A stretch of 64,000 bases of DNA, taken from assembly GCF_009852415.1 (NCBI RefSeq), contig NZ_WOXS01000002.1:5124001-5188000 (forward strand), written 5' to 3'. Numbering within the stretch: the first letter of the stretch is position 1; each line of letters opens with the position of its first letter. The DNA comes from Streptomyces sp. Tu 3180. GTDB taxonomy: Bacteria; Actinomycetota; Actinomycetes; Streptomycetales; Streptomycetaceae. The notes beneath the pieces are model-generated. The model was not told where the DNA came from, did not search any database, and worked only from the letters and a program-made list of their open reading frames with translations. This document shows, piece after piece, positions 51,405-59,616 of the stretch. Both the position numbers and the translations under genes were made by a program.

Positions 51405-52340
51405 ATGAGCAACTCCCGCATCCGCACCTTCGGTTCGCGCGAGGTCGGCCCGGGCCGCCCCGTCTACATCTGCGGCGAGATCGGCATCAACCACAACGGT
51501 GAGCTGGAGAACGCCTTCAAGCTCATCGACGTGGCCGCCGAGGCCGGCTGCGACGCCGTGAAGTTCCAGAAGCGCACGCCGGAGATCTGCACCCCGCGCG
51601 ACCAGTGGGACATCGAGCGCGACACCCCCTGGGGCCGGATGACCTACATCGACTACCGCCACCGCGTGGAGTTCGGCGAGGACGAGTACCGCCAGATCGA
51701 CGAGTACTGCAAGGAGAAGGGGATCGACTGGTTCGCCTCCCCGTGGGACACCGAGGCCGTCGCCTTCCTGGAGAAGTTCGACGTCCCCGCCCACAAGGTC
51801 GCCTCCGCCTCCCTCACGGACGACGAGCTGCTGCGCGCCCTGCGCGCCACCGGCCGCGCGGTGATCCTCTCCACCGGCATGTCCACCCCGAAGCAGATCC
51901 GCCACGCGGTCGAGGTCCTGGGCAGCGACAACATCCTGCTGTGCCACGCCACCTCGACCTACCCGGCGAAGGCCGAGGAGCTGAACCTGCGGGTCATCAA
52001 CACCCTCCAGCAGGAGTACCCGAACGTCCCGATCGGCTACTCCGGCCATGAGACCGGCCTGCAGACCACCCTCGCCGCCGTCGCCCTCGGCGCCGTCTTC
52101 GTCGAGCGCCACATCACCCTGGACCGCGCCATGTGGGGCTCCGACCAGGCCGCCTCCGTCGAGCCGCAGGGCCTGCAGCGCCTGGTCCGTGACATCCGCA
52201 CCATCGAGGCGTCCCTCGGCGACGGCGTGAAGAAGGTCTACGAGTCCGAGCTGGGCCCGATGAAGAAGCTGCGCCGTGTTCCCGGGGTGGTCGCCGAGGC
52301 GGAGATCGCGACGGCGGCGGGCGAGCCGCTGACGGTCTGA
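51405..52340 (+). CDS. neuB: Nonulosonate (sialic acid/Kdn-type) synthase lacking the SAF domain
   Basis: This is a 311-residue TIM-barrel aldolase of the NeuB family: VYICGEIGINHNGELENAFKLID, CDAVKFQKRTPE, WFASPWD, KVASASLTDDELL, VILSTGMST, LCHATSTYPAK, IGYSGHETG, VERHITLDRAMWGSDQAAS. It condenses phosphoenolpyruvate with a hexosamine or hexose acceptor. The sequence ends right after the barrel, so the C-terminal antifreeze-like (SAF) domain of classical NeuB enzymes is missing. No UDP-GlcNAc 2-epimerase is nearby, which favours a Kdn-type acid made from a mannose acceptor. ATG 51405 has GTAAGGAAA upstream. Confidence 0.88.
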   Translation: MSNSRIRTFGSREVGPGRPVYICGEIGINHNGELENAFKLIDVAAEAGCDAVKFQKRTPEICTPRDQWDIERDTPWGRMTYIDYRHRVEFGEDEYRQIDEYCKEKGIDWFASPWDTEAVAFLEKFDVPAHKVASASLTDDELLRALRATGRAVILSTGMSTPKQIRHAVEVLGSDNILLCHATSTYPAKAEELNLRVINTLQQEYPNVPIGYSGHETGLQTTLAAVALGAVFVERHITLDRAMWGSDQAASVEPQGLQRLVRDIRTIEASLGDGVKKVYESELGPMKKLRRVPGVVAEAEIATAAGEPLTV

Positions 52341-52387
52341 GCGCACCCCCTCCCCCACCCCCTTACGACGGGAACGGTCGTACGTAG

Positions 52388-53452
52388 ATGAGCCCCCGCG
52401 CCGGAAAGGCCGGCCCCCACACCCTCGCCTTCGTCGAGAGTCCGGTACAGCTGCTGAACGTGCTGGAGTGGGCGCACGCGCACGCCTCCGGCGCGGGGCT
52501 CACCCTCGTGGTGCTGTCCCCGGTCGACCCGATGACGCGCGGCCAGCTGCGCCGCATGTCCGAACTGGCCCGCGAGGAGGGCCACGAGGTCCGCTGGGAG
52601 GAGGCCCGGGGCGGACCGGCAGCGCCGCTGCAGACGATCGGCGGCCTGGCCGGACCGCTCCGCCGCGCCTCCCGGATCGTCCTCGGCGACCCCTTCTCGC
52701 GGTACGTGCAACTGCTGCTGACGATCACCCGGGCCCGCGACCTCGTCGTGGTCGACGACGGCACGGCGACCATGGAGTTCGTCGGCCAGCTGGCCCGGGG
52801 CGAACGCCTGGTCCGCTGGCACCGCAAGGGCGGCCGCCCCGGCCCCCGGGACCTGCTCCTCGCCCCGGTGTCGGCCGCCGCCCGGCACCGGCTCACCCCG
52901 GACGACAAGCGCCGGGTGGAGGTCTTCTCCTCGATGCCGATGGAGGACACCCCGCCCGGCGTCACGCTCACCGCCCACACCTTCGCCTGGACCCGGGCCC
53001 GCTTCGGACCGCCCCGCATCACCCAGGGCGCCGACATGGTGGGCACCTCCCTGGTGGAGACCGGCGTGGTGGACGCCGACGCCTACCTGACGGCCGTCCG
53101 CTCCCTGGCCGGGGCGCACGGCGCGAAGCGCTACTTCGCCCACCGCCGGGAGAGCACGGACAAGCTCCACCGCCTGGCGGTCGAGACGGGACTGGAGATC
53201 GTCCGCCCCGAACTCCCCCTGGAGCTGATAGCCCGTCGCGGCCCCATCGGCCGGACCGTCGTCAGCTTCCCGTCCACGGTCGTCCACACCCTCCCGCTCG
53301 CCCTGTCCGGCACCGAGGTCACCGTCGCGGTCTGCGACATCGACCCCGCCTGGCTGACCCGGAACGCCTCCCCCCGGGCCCAGGGCTTCCTGTCGAACGT
53401 CACGGGCACGGCGAAGGACGCCCACCACCTGTCGGCGGTGCCGGCGGTCTGA
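52388..53452 (+). CDS. GT52-like/sialyltransferase-related protein
   Basis: This 354-residue protein starts HTLAFVESPVQLLNVLEWAHAH, close to the (E/C)SPLQLLNA(L/I)E opening of CMP-sialic acid-using GT52 and related enzymes. VVVDDGTATMEFVGQLARGE and FPSTVVHTLPLAL follow, typical for these GT-B folds. It lacks signal and membrane segments. It is the last gene of the plus-strand group, 47 bases after neuB, and presumably transfers the CMP-activated acid. The exact family number is uncertain. Confidence 0.7.
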   Translation: MSPRAGKAGPHTLAFVESPVQLLNVLEWAHAHASGAGLTLVVLSPVDPMTRGQLRRMSELAREEGHEVRWEEARGGPAAPLQTIGGLAGPLRRASRIVLGDPFSRYVQLLLTITRARDLVVVDDGTATMEFVGQLARGERLVRWHRKGGRPGPRDLLLAPVSAAARHRLTPDDKRRVEVFSSMPMEDTPPGVTLTAHTFAWTRARFGPPRITQGADMVGTSLVETGVVDADAYLTAVRSLAGAHGAKRYFAHRRESTDKLHRLAVETGLEIVRPELPLELIARRGPIGRTVVSFPSTVVHTLPLALSGTEVTVAVCDIDPAWLTRNASPRAQGFLSNVTGTAKDAHHLSAVPAV

Positions 53453-53923
53453 CCGCACGCCCGCCCCGTCCGGCCCCGCGGTCCGGCGTGCCCGGCCCCG
53501 GGTGTCCGGCCCGGCGCCGGGCACGCCGGACGGCGCGCGGGCGCCTGCGCCGGGATGCGCGAGCCCCCCCGCCGGACGGGCCGTCCGGCCGGCCGCCCCG
53601 TCCCCCCGAGCCGCCCCGTCCGGCCGCCCCGTCCGGGCGGCCGGTTCCGTGTCCTCCGAATGAACCGGTCCGCGTGGGCTGGGCCGAGCGTGGTAACCGT
53701 GGAGGAGTGGACGGATACCGGAATCGCGACGCAACTGTGATCGACATCACGATGTGGCAGGTCACACGGTCCCCACCTCCGCAAAAGACCGGAAAGTTTA
53801 CCCATCCCGGTTGACGGCCATGCGTAGGGCGATCGGATTTTCTTCCCCTAACGGACTGATTTTTCTTGATCGGGGGTCGGTCGACAGTCCCGGAGCCCTA
53901 CCCTTCAAAGGGTGAAACCACTG
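53453..53923. promoter_or_regulatory. Intergenic region with a CRP-like site
   Basis: These 471 bases hold a Pro/Arg-rich GC stretch without a credible gene, then an AT-richer part from about 53730 to 53900. The CRP-like element is listed separately. No clear terminator after the preceding gene is visible. Confidence 0.5.
53736..53751. promoter_or_regulatory. CRP-like binding site TGTGATCGACATCACG
   Basis: TGTGA-N6-TCAC matches the Crp/FNR-type palindrome with one mismatch at the outer end. It lies about 190 bases before the amidohydrolase start. Streptomycetes have a Crp regulator with a related consensus. Confidence 0.5.
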
Positions 53924-55153
53924 ATGTCACTGGAGTCCGAGGTCGATCTTCCCGGCGGAGCGGTCCTCCCCGGGGCGCTGCCCGAGGCCCTGCGTGCCGA
54001 GCTCGTCGCGTTCCGCCGCGACCTGCACATGCACCCGGAGCTCGGCAACCAGGAGTTCCGCACGACCGCCGCGATCAAGGAACGGCTGGAGCAGGCCGGG
54101 CTGAAGCCGCGCGTGCTCTCCAGCGGGACCGGCGTGATCTGTGACATCGGGACGGACGACGAGGCCGGCACCGACTCGGGGATGCTGGCCCTGCGCGCCG
54201 ACATCGACGGCCTGCCCATCCCCGACATGAAGACCGAGTGCCCGTACCGCTCCACCGTGCCCGACCGCGCGCACGCCTGCGGCCACGACGTGCACACCAC
54301 CGTGGTGCTCGGCACCGGTCTCGTCCTCGCCGAGCTGCACCGCCAGGGCCTGCTGCCCCGGCCCGTGCGGCTGATCTTCCAGCCCGCCGAGGAGGTGCTG
54401 CCCGGCGGCGCCGCCGACGCCATCGCGGACGGCGCGCTCGACGGCGTCGGCCGGATCGTGGCCGTGCACTGCGACCCCCGGGTCGACGCCGGGAGGATCG
54501 GGCTGCGCGAGGGGCCGATCACCTCGGCCTGCGACCGGCTGGAGATCACCCTCGACGGTCCCGGCGGCCACACCGCCCGCCCGCACCTGACCACCGACCT
54601 GGTCACCGCCGTCGCCCGCGTCGTCACCGACGTGCCCGCCCTGGTCGGCCGCCGCGTCGACAGCCGCAGCGGTCTCGCCGTGACCTGGGGCCGGATCGAG
54701 TCGGGCCACGCGCCCAACGTCATCCCGCAGCACGCCGAACTCTCCGGCACCGTGCGCTGCCTGGACCTGGAGACCTGGCGGCAGGCCCCCGACATCGTGG
54801 TCGCGGCCATCGACGAGGTGGCCAACCTGCACGGCGCCAAGTCGGAGATCAACTACGTCCGCGGCGTCCCGCCGGTCGTCAACGAGGCCGGGGCCACCGC
54901 GCTGCTGCGCGACGCCATGGTCGCCCGGCGCGGGGTGGACTCCGTCGAGGGCACCGAGCAGAGCCTGGGCGGCGAGGACTTCTCCTGGTACCTGGAGCAG
55001 GTCCCCGGCGCGATGGCCCGCCTCGGCGTCCGTCCTCCCGGCGAGCGCACCGTGCGCGACCTGCACCAGGGCGACTTCGACGTCGACGAACACGCCATCA
55101 CGGTGGGCGTGGAGCTCTTCACCGCCGCCGCCTTCCTCGACGCCCTGCGCTGA
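53924..55153 (+). CDS. M20-family amidohydrolase / zinc metallopeptidase
   Basis: This 409-residue enzyme of peptidase family M20D has AFRRDLHMHPELGNQEFRTT, the zinc motif HACGHDVHTT and catalytic Glu in FQPAEEVLPGGA. The dimerisation domain contains GGHTARPHLTTDLV and APNVIPQHAELSGTVR, and SLGGEDFSWYL holds the last ligand region. Relatives hydrolyse N-acyl amino acids, hippurate or amino sugars. ATG 53924 is favoured because AAAGGG lies 12 bases upstream; GTG 53912 immediately after that sequence would have no spacing. The gene precedes the nucleoside uptake genes but has its own 280-base gap. Confidence 0.88.
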   Translation: MSLESEVDLPGGAVLPGALPEALRAELVAFRRDLHMHPELGNQEFRTTAAIKERLEQAGLKPRVLSSGTGVICDIGTDDEAGTDSGMLALRADIDGLPIPDMKTECPYRSTVPDRAHACGHDVHTTVVLGTGLVLAELHRQGLLPRPVRLIFQPAEEVLPGGAADAIADGALDGVGRIVAVHCDPRVDAGRIGLREGPITSACDRLEITLDGPGGHTARPHLTTDLVTAVARVVTDVPALVGRRVDSRSGLAVTWGRIESGHAPNVIPQHAELSGTVRCLDLETWRQAPDIVVAAIDEVANLHGAKSEINYVRGVPPVVNEAGATALLRDAMVARRGVDSVEGTEQSLGGEDFSWYLEQVPGAMARLGVRPPGERTVRDLHQGDFDVDEHAITVGVELFTAAAFLDALR

Positions 55154-55365
55154 CCCCTGCCGTCCCCGTGGCCCCTGCCGTCCCTCCCGCGCCCCCTCCG
55201 GTTGCAGTGCGGGCGGGGGAGGGGCAGCGTGGGTCGCGTGCCGCACAGGCATGCGCGCCGCCCCGGTCGCCCCTTTCGATCCTCCGTGGCCGGCTGGTTC
55301 ACAAGGGCGTAACCGGCCATCGGCACGAATGGATAACGGCCCCGGGGTACCCCGTTCCCATGAGT

Positions 55366-55381
55366 GTCTACGCGCGTTAAT
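55366..55381 (+). promoter_or_regulatory. Conserved BMP promoter element, copy 1 (GTCTACGCGCGTTAAT)
   Basis: Sixteen bases are identical to the element before the second BMP gene, and GGATAAC occurs 35 bases upstream in both. The core CTACGCGCGT is near-palindromic and occurs as a perfect palindrome before the ATPase gene, so a shared regulator is likely. Confidence 0.65.
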
Positions 55382-55434
55382 GTGCGCCGAACCGAGCACC
55401 CGCTGCGGGGCTTTGGAGGAATGGGGAACTTCAG

Positions 55435-56484
55435 ATGCGTCGGATATCCAAACTGACCCGCGTCGCGGTGGGGGTCGCCTCGCTCGCCCTCGCCGCCACC
55501 GCCTGCGGCGGCACCAGCAGTGAGAACAACGACGGCGGCGGCTCCAAGGAAGACCTCGGCCTCGCCATCGCCTACGACATCGGCGGCAAGGGCGACCAGT
55601 CCTTCAACGACGCCGCCTACGCGGGGCTCACCAAGGCCAAGGACGAGTTCGGCTACAAGACCGCCGACGTCGAGCCCACCGAGGGCGAGACCGACGCGGA
55701 CAAGGAGCAGCGCCTGGCCTCGCTGGCCCGCCAGGGCTACAACCCGGTCATCGGCGTCGGCTTCGCCTACGGCCCCGCGATGAAGGCCGTCGCCGCCAAG
55801 TACCCGAAGACCACCTTCGGCATCGTCGACTCCGTGGTCGAGGGCGACAACGTCGCCTCCCTGGTCTTCGCCGAGGAGCAGGCCTCCTACCTCGCCGGCG
55901 TCGCCGCCGCCAAGGCCACCAAGACCAAGACCGTCGGCTTCGTGGGCGGCGTGGACATCCCGCTGATCCACAAGTTCGAGGCCGGCTACAAGCAGGGGGT
56001 GCAGGACACCGACCCCGAGGTCAAGGTGATCCCGCAGTACCTGACGCAGACGGCGGAGGAGGGCGGCTTCTCCAGCCCCGACAAGGGCAAGGCCGCCGCC
56101 GAGGGCCAGATCGAGAAGAAGGCCGACGTCGTCTACCAGGCGGCCGGCCTGTCCGGCCAGGGCGTCATCGAGGCCGCCGCCAAGGCGAAGGTCTGGTCGA
56201 TCGGGGTCGACTCCGACCAGTACAAGCAGGAAGCCCTCGCCGCGTACAAGGACTACATCCTCACCTCCGCCCTGAAGGACGTCGGCGGCGCGGTCTACAC
56301 GCTGGCCAAGTCCGTCGAGGACGGCAAGCCGCTGACCGGCACCCAGGTGTTCGACCTCAAGGTGAACGGTGTCGGCCTGTCCGAGAGCAACCCGAAGATG
56401 GCCGAGGTCCCCGGCCTGACGGACGCCGTGGCCAAGGCCGAGGAGGGCATCGTCGACGGCTCGATCAAGGTCAGGACGGAGTAG
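55435..56484 (+). CDS. BMP-family substrate-binding lipoprotein 1 (nucleoside ABC transporter)
   Basis: This is a 349-residue lipoprotein with signal LALAATAC and lipid-modified Cys23. The basic membrane protein (BMP/Med) fold follows: LAIAYDIGGKGDQSFNDAAYAGL, VVGFAYGPAM-type loop (IGVGFAYGPAM), TFGIVDSVV, SYLAGVAAAKATKTKTVGFVGG and IGVDSDQYKQE. BMP proteins bind purine or pyrimidine nucleosides for ABC import. It is very similar over the full length to the next gene, so this is a tandem duplication. ATG 55435 follows TTTGGAGGAA. A strong terminator follows, so it is transcribed alone. Confidence 0.92.
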   Translation: MRRISKLTRVAVGVASLALAATACGGTSSENNDGGGSKEDLGLAIAYDIGGKGDQSFNDAAYAGLTKAKDEFGYKTADVEPTEGETDADKEQRLASLARQGYNPVIGVGFAYGPAMKAVAAKYPKTTFGIVDSVVEGDNVASLVFAEEQASYLAGVAAAKATKTKTVGFVGGVDIPLIHKFEAGYKQGVQDTDPEVKVIPQYLTQTAEEGGFSSPDKGKAAAEGQIEKKADVVYQAAGLSGQGVIEAAAKAKVWSIGVDSDQYKQEALAAYKDYILTSALKDVGGAVYTLAKSVEDGKPLTGTQVFDLKVNGVGLSESNPKMAEVPGLTDAVAKAEEGIVDGSIKVRTE

Positions 56485-56562
56485 CCCGTCGAGGCCGGGA
56501 CCGGGTGACGGAACCGACCGCGGCGCGGTCCACGGACCGGCCGTGACCCATCACACGAAACA

Positions 56563-56600
56563 CGAAGCGGGCGGGCGCCCCGGAGCGCCCGCCCGCTTCG
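56563..56600. terminator. Strong hairpin after BMP gene 1
   Basis: The arms CGAAGCGGGCGGGCGC and GCGCCCGCCCGCTTCG pair perfectly (16 bp) around a six-base loop, about 80 bases past the stop. Confidence 0.85.
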
Positions 56601-56733
56601 CCGTGCCCGCGGCCGGCGCCCTCACGTCACCCACCGCCACCCCGCCTTCGCTGTCGGCGATGCCGTGACCAGGGTTCCCGGGCGGCTTGGGCACGGCCGG
56701 ATAACAAGGTGGACAGAAGGGGTTTTCAGGCAG

Positions 56734-56749
56734 GTCTACGCGCGTTAAT
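56734..56749 (+). promoter_or_regulatory. Conserved BMP promoter element, copy 2 (GTCTACGCGCGTTAAT)
   Basis: It is identical to copy 1 over 16 bases, with further similarity downstream (TGCGSCGAA) and GGATAAC 35 bases upstream. It lies 62 bases before the start of the second BMP gene. Confidence 0.65.
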
Positions 56750-56811
56750 CTGCGGCGAAGCCAGCGCCGTAGCCGAACCGTCCGGCGCTTGTACGACTAG
56801 GAGCACCACTC

Positions 56812-57861
56812 ATGCGCCGGATTTCCCGGATCACGGTCGCAGGCGCAGCGACCGCCTCCCTGGCCCTCGCCCTCTCCGCCTGCGGCGGCACCTCGACCTC
56901 CTCGAGCTCCTCGGACTCGAAGGGCGACAAGGGCCTCGCCATCGCCTACGACGTCGGCGGCAAGGGCGACCAGTCCTTCAACGACGCCGCGTACGCGGGC
57001 CTGGAGCAGGCGAAGAAGGAGTTCGGCTACGAGACGGCCGACGTCGAGCCCACCGAGGGCGAGACGGACGCCGACAAGGAGCAGCGCCTGGTTTCGCTGG
57101 CGAAGCAGGGCTACAACCCGGTCGTCGGTGTCGGCTACGCGTACGCCGCCGCCGTGAAGGGCGCCGCGGAGAAGTTCCCGGACACCACCTTCGGCATCGT
57201 CGACGACGCCACGATCGAGGCGGAGAACGTCGCCGACCTGGTCTTCTCCGAGGAGCAGGCCTCCTACCTCGCCGGTGTCGCCGCCGCCGAGAGCACCAAG
57301 ACGAACACCGTCGGCTTCGTGGGCGGTGTGGACATCCCGCTGATCCACAAGTTCCGCGCGGGCTTCGAGCAGGGCGTCAAGGACACGAACCCGAAGGTCA
57401 AGGTCCTCTCGCAGTTCCTGACCCAGACGGCGGAGGAGGGCGGCTTCTCCAGCCCCGACAAGGGCAAGACCGCCGCCGAGGGCCAGATCGAGAAGAAGGC
57501 CGACGTCGTCTACGCGGCCGCCGGCCTGTCCGGCCAGGGCGTCATCGAGGCCGCCGCCGCCAACAAGGTGTGGGCGATCGGTGTCGACTCCGACCAGTAC
57601 CAGCAGGAAGCCCTCGCCAAGTACAAGGACTCGATCCTCACCTCGGCGATGAAGGACGTCGCCAAGGCCGTGTACAACCTGGCGAAGTCGGTCGAGGACG
57701 GCAAGCCCACGACCGGTATCGTCAAGGGCGATCTGAAGACGGGTGAGGTGAGCCTGTCGAACTCCAACCCGAAGTTCGCGGACGACGCCGAGCTCCAGGA
57801 AGCCATCAAGAAGGCCAAGGAGAAGATCATCAGCGGCGAGATCAAGGTCAAGTCGAGCTGA
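56812..57861 (+). CDS. BMP-family substrate-binding lipoprotein 2 (nucleoside ABC transporter)
   Basis: This 349-residue lipoprotein has lipobox LALSAC and a Ser-rich linker after it. The BMP motifs are the same as in copy 1: LAIAYDVGGKGDQSFNDAAYAGL, EPTEGETDADKEQRL, FGIVDDATIEAENVADLVFSEEQASYLAGV, GVDSDQYQQEALAKYKD. Differences cluster near the N-terminus and the last 40 residues (KGDLKTGEVSLSNSNPKFAD). It probably serves the transporter encoded next, perhaps with a different nucleoside preference from copy 1. A terminator hairpin separates it from the ATPase gene, so expression of binding protein and channel can differ. Confidence 0.92.
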   Translation: MRRISRITVAGAATASLALALSACGGTSTSSSSSDSKGDKGLAIAYDVGGKGDQSFNDAAYAGLEQAKKEFGYETADVEPTEGETDADKEQRLVSLAKQGYNPVVGVGYAYAAAVKGAAEKFPDTTFGIVDDATIEAENVADLVFSEEQASYLAGVAAAESTKTNTVGFVGGVDIPLIHKFRAGFEQGVKDTNPKVKVLSQFLTQTAEEGGFSSPDKGKTAAEGQIEKKADVVYAAAGLSGQGVIEAAAANKVWAIGVDSDQYQQEALAKYKDSILTSAMKDVAKAVYNLAKSVEDGKPTTGIVKGDLKTGEVSLSNSNPKFADDAELQEAIKKAKEKIISGEIKVKSS

Positions 57862-57895
57862 CACCCCTGAACCACCGCGGGGTCGCGTCCGCTCG

Positions 57896-57930
57896 ACGGG
57901 GTACGAGGAGCCCGGCTCCTCGTACCCCGT
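57896..57930. terminator. Strong hairpin after BMP gene 2
   Basis: A perfect 16-bp stem (arm ACGGGGTACGAGGAGC) with a three-base loop begins 35 bases past the stop. Confidence 0.85.
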
Positions 57931-57968
57931 CGGTCAGGTGCGCCACCCCTTTGTATGCCGTAGGGGCG

Positions 57969-57980
57969 CTACGCGCGTAG
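57969..57980. promoter_or_regulatory. Palindrome CTACGCGCGTAG before the ABC ATPase gene
   Basis: A perfect 12-bp palindrome shares its core, in reverse extended to GTCTACGCGCGTAG, with the elements before both BMP genes. It lies 16 bases before the AGGAGA ribosome site, a repressor-like position. Confidence 0.65.
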
Positions 57981-58056
57981 ACGGCCCCCGTCCCCAGGAG
58001 AGTGCGTCATCAACGCGTCCAGCAGCCCTCCGGCCGGAGCGGCGGTCAACGAATCG

Positions 58057-59616
58057 GTGACCGCCGTCGAGCTCGCCGGGATCACCAAGCGCTTCCCGGG
58101 CGTCGTGGCCAACCACGACATCCACCTCACCGTCCGCAAGGGCACCGTCCACGCCCTCGTCGGCGAGAACGGCGCCGGCAAGTCGACCCTGATGAAGATC
58201 CTCTACGGCATGCAGAAGCCGGACGAGGGCACCATCACGATCCACGGCGAGCAGGTGAGCTTCTCCTCGCCCGCCGACGCCATCGCCCGCGGCATCGGCA
58301 TGGTGCACCAGCACTTCATGCTCGCCGACAACCTCACCGTCCTCGAGAACGTCGTCCTCGGCAGCGAGAAGCTCCACGGCATCGGCGCCAGGGCCCGCCG
58401 CAAGATCAAGGAGCTCTCCGACCGCTACGGCCTCGGCGTGCGCCCCGACGTCCTGGTCGAGGAGCTCGGCGTCGCCGCCCGCCAGCGCGTGGAGATCCTC
58501 AAGGTCCTCTACCGCGGCGCCACCACCCTGATCCTCGACGAGCCCACCGCCGTCCTCGTCCCGCAGGAGGTCGACGCGCTCTTCGACAACCTGCGCGAGC
58601 TGAAGGCCGAGGGCCTGTCGGTCGTCTTCATCTCCCACAAGCTGGGCGAGGTCCTCTCCGTCGCCGACGAGATCACCGTCATCCGCCGCGGCACGACGGT
58701 CGGCACGGCCGTCCCCGCCGAGACGACCCCGCGCCAGCTCGCCGAGCTGATGGTCGGCAGCGAGCTGCCCACCCCCGAGACGGCCGAGTCCACGGTCACC
58801 GACCGCCCCGTCGTCACCGTCGACAAGCTGCGCCTGGTGGCCCCCGGCGGCAAGGCCCTGCTCGACGACATCACCTTCACCATCCACGCGGGCGAGGTCC
58901 TGGGCATCGCCGGTGTGGAGGGCAACGGCCAGACCGAGCTGGTCGACGCGCTCATCGGCCTCAGGCACGCCGACTCCGGCGTCATCCGGCTGGCCGACGA
59001 GGAGATCACCGCCTGGCCCACCCGCAAGCGCCGTGAGCAGGGCATCGGCTACATCCCCGAGGACCGCCACCGCCACGGCCTGCTCCTGGAGGCCCCCCTC
59101 TGGGAGAACCGCATCCTCGGCCACGTCACCGAGCGGCCCAACGCCAAGGGCGTCTGGCTCGACCCCAAGGCCGCCCAGGAGGACACGCGCCGGATCGTGA
59201 CGAAGTACGACGTCCGCACCCCCGGCATCGACGTCACCGCTGCCTCCCTGTCCGGCGGCAACCAGCAGAAGCTGATCGTCGGCCGCGAGATGAGCCACAA
59301 GCCGCGCTTCCTGATCGCCGCCCACCCCACCCGCGGTGTGGACGTCGGCGCGCAGGCCGCCATCTGGGACCACATCCGCGAGGCCCGCCACGAGGGCCTG
59401 GCCGTGCTGCTGATCTCCGCCGACCTCGACGAGCTCATCGGCCTGTCCGACACCCTCCGGGTGATCTACGACGGCAAGCTGGTCGCGGACGCCGACCCGG
59501 CCACCATCACCCCGGAGGAACTCGGCACCGCCATGACCGGCGCCGCCTCCGGACACCTGGAGCACGAAGAGACCCCGGCCGACGGCGGCCCGGGTGCGGA
59601 AGACGAGGCCCGCTGA
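58057..59616 (+). CDS. Nucleoside ABC transporter ATP-binding protein (two ATPase domains)
   Basis: This 519-residue protein from GTG 58057 has two ABC cassettes, as in sugar and nucleoside importers. The first has Walker A VGENGAGKST (residues 35-44), a Q-loop region VHQHFML and LILDEPTAV. The second has the degenerate Walker A AGVEGNGQTE, signature LSGGNQQK and LIAAHPTRGVDVG. The N-terminus is uncertain. Homologues start a little earlier with an NASSSPP-like stretch; here the codon at that place, eight bases after AGGAG, is ATC 58009, while GTG 58057 has no ribosome site. The stop overlaps the first permease start (TGATG). Confidence 0.92.
   Translation: MTAVELAGITKRFPGVVANHDIHLTVRKGTVHALVGENGAGKSTLMKILYGMQKPDEGTITIHGEQVSFSSPADAIARGIGMVHQHFMLADNLTVLENVVLGSEKLHGIGARARRKIKELSDRYGLGVRPDVLVEELGVAARQRVEILKVLYRGATTLILDEPTAVLVPQEVDALFDNLRELKAEGLSVVFISHKLGEVLSVADEITVIRRGTTVGTAVPAETTPRQLAELMVGSELPTPETAESTVTDRPVVTVDKLRLVAPGGKALLDDITFTIHAGEVLGIAGVEGNGQTELVDALIGLRHADSGVIRLADEEITAWPTRKRREQGIGYIPEDRHRHGLLLEAPLWENRILGHVTERPNAKGVWLDPKAAQEDTRRIVTKYDVRTPGIDVTAASLSGGNQQKLIVGREMSHKPRFLIAAHPTRGVDVGAQAAIWDHIREARHEGLAVLLISADLDELIGLSDTLRVIYDGKLVADADPATITPEELGTAMTGAASGHLEHEETPADGGPGAEDEAR

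Noticed and set aside
52238..53734. Long minus-strand frame at the end of the polymer cluster
   Set aside because: It is antisense to neuB's end and the GT52-like gene; composition is shadow-like and it has no start site.
53453..53740. A Pro/Arg-rich frame after the GT52-like gene
   Set aside because: Low complexity from a GC-rich spacer (RPPRPP runs), no ribosome site, no recognisable fold.
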